In this document: piece by piece, positions 32,119-32,194 of the stretch
How the letters are laid out: each line of letters begins with the position of its first letter
How positions within the stretch are numbered: position 1 is the stretch's first letter
From: Lineus longissimus
Taxonomy: Eukaryota > Nemertea > Pilidiophora > Heteronemertea > Lineidae
NCBI RefSeq assembly: GCF_910592395.1
Contig: NC_088311.1
Coordinates: 20,588,501 to 20,620,694, forward strand
Reading direction: 5' to 3'
Length of the DNA stretch: 32,194 nt
Notes under the pieces: model-generated
Database searches by the model: none
What the model was told of the DNA's origin: nothing
What the model saw: the letters and a program-made list of their open reading frames with translations, nothing else
Made by a program: the position numbers and the translations under genes

Positions 32119-32194
32119 TTTATTATTCATTCACCTCAGAAAAAGTACTATTTCAATTCTTGCCACCCCCTTGTTCCAAACCTTCGAAAGGATG

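Noticed and set aside
1-32194. tRNA or rRNA genes and CRISPR arrays
   Set aside because: None recognised. The repeats present are transposon arms or tandem arrays without unique spacers, and the gene structure is eukaryotic.

Overview
This window looks like nuclear DNA of a marine invertebrate animal. Genes are split by short GT-AG introns, intergenic DNA is AT-rich, and miniature inverted-repeat elements are common. The palindromes TACATGTA and TAGGCCTA recur in non-coding DNA (for example near 8690, 11993, 14971, 16489, 16510 and 18425), as I recall from mollusc, brachiopod, amphioxus, hemichordate and echinoderm genomes. The sequence alone does not fix the phylum.

Layout. (1) 1-6240, minus strand: the first coding exon (5674-6030) of a vesicular inhibitory amino acid transporter (SLC32/VIAAT-like). 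The rest of that gene must lie left of the window, so about 5.7 kb here is its intron, and it carries two small Harbinger-like MITEs. (2) 8984-18916, plus strand: a 19-exon gene assembled by hand with every splice phase agreeing. It encodes a type I membrane protein of about 987 residues: signal peptide, two tandem LolA-like domains, four cysteine-rich PAN/Apple-like modules, one transmembrane helix and a short tail. (3) 20526-25138, minus strand and convergent with (2): a five-exon, 538-residue divergent class A GPCR-like receptor. Its first intron holds a 1.25-kb foldback element with an array of CACGTG boxes. (4) 26032-26728: a 503-bp near-perfect foldback element with a 6-bp target duplication, then a possible pogo-like MITE. 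(5) 27508-28584, plus: an intronless, highly charged 358-residue protein of unknown function. (6) 29480-29821, plus: a promoter-like cluster (CRE and paired E2F-type sites) followed by a truncated THAP zinc-finger reading frame. (7) 30366-30827, minus: a single-exon 153-residue one-helix protein that resembles KCNE potassium-channel beta subunits. (8) 31603-32118: a possible exon and a young 276-bp inverted repeat.

There is no operon logic here; the genes are independent. The themes are membrane and signalling proteins (transporter exon, large ectodomain receptor, GPCR, KCNE-like subunit) in DNA reshaped by non-autonomous DNA transposons. The most novel candidates are the LolA-PAN membrane protein, the invertebrate KCNE-like gene, and the GPCR that lacks several hallmark residues and has an E-box array in intron 1.
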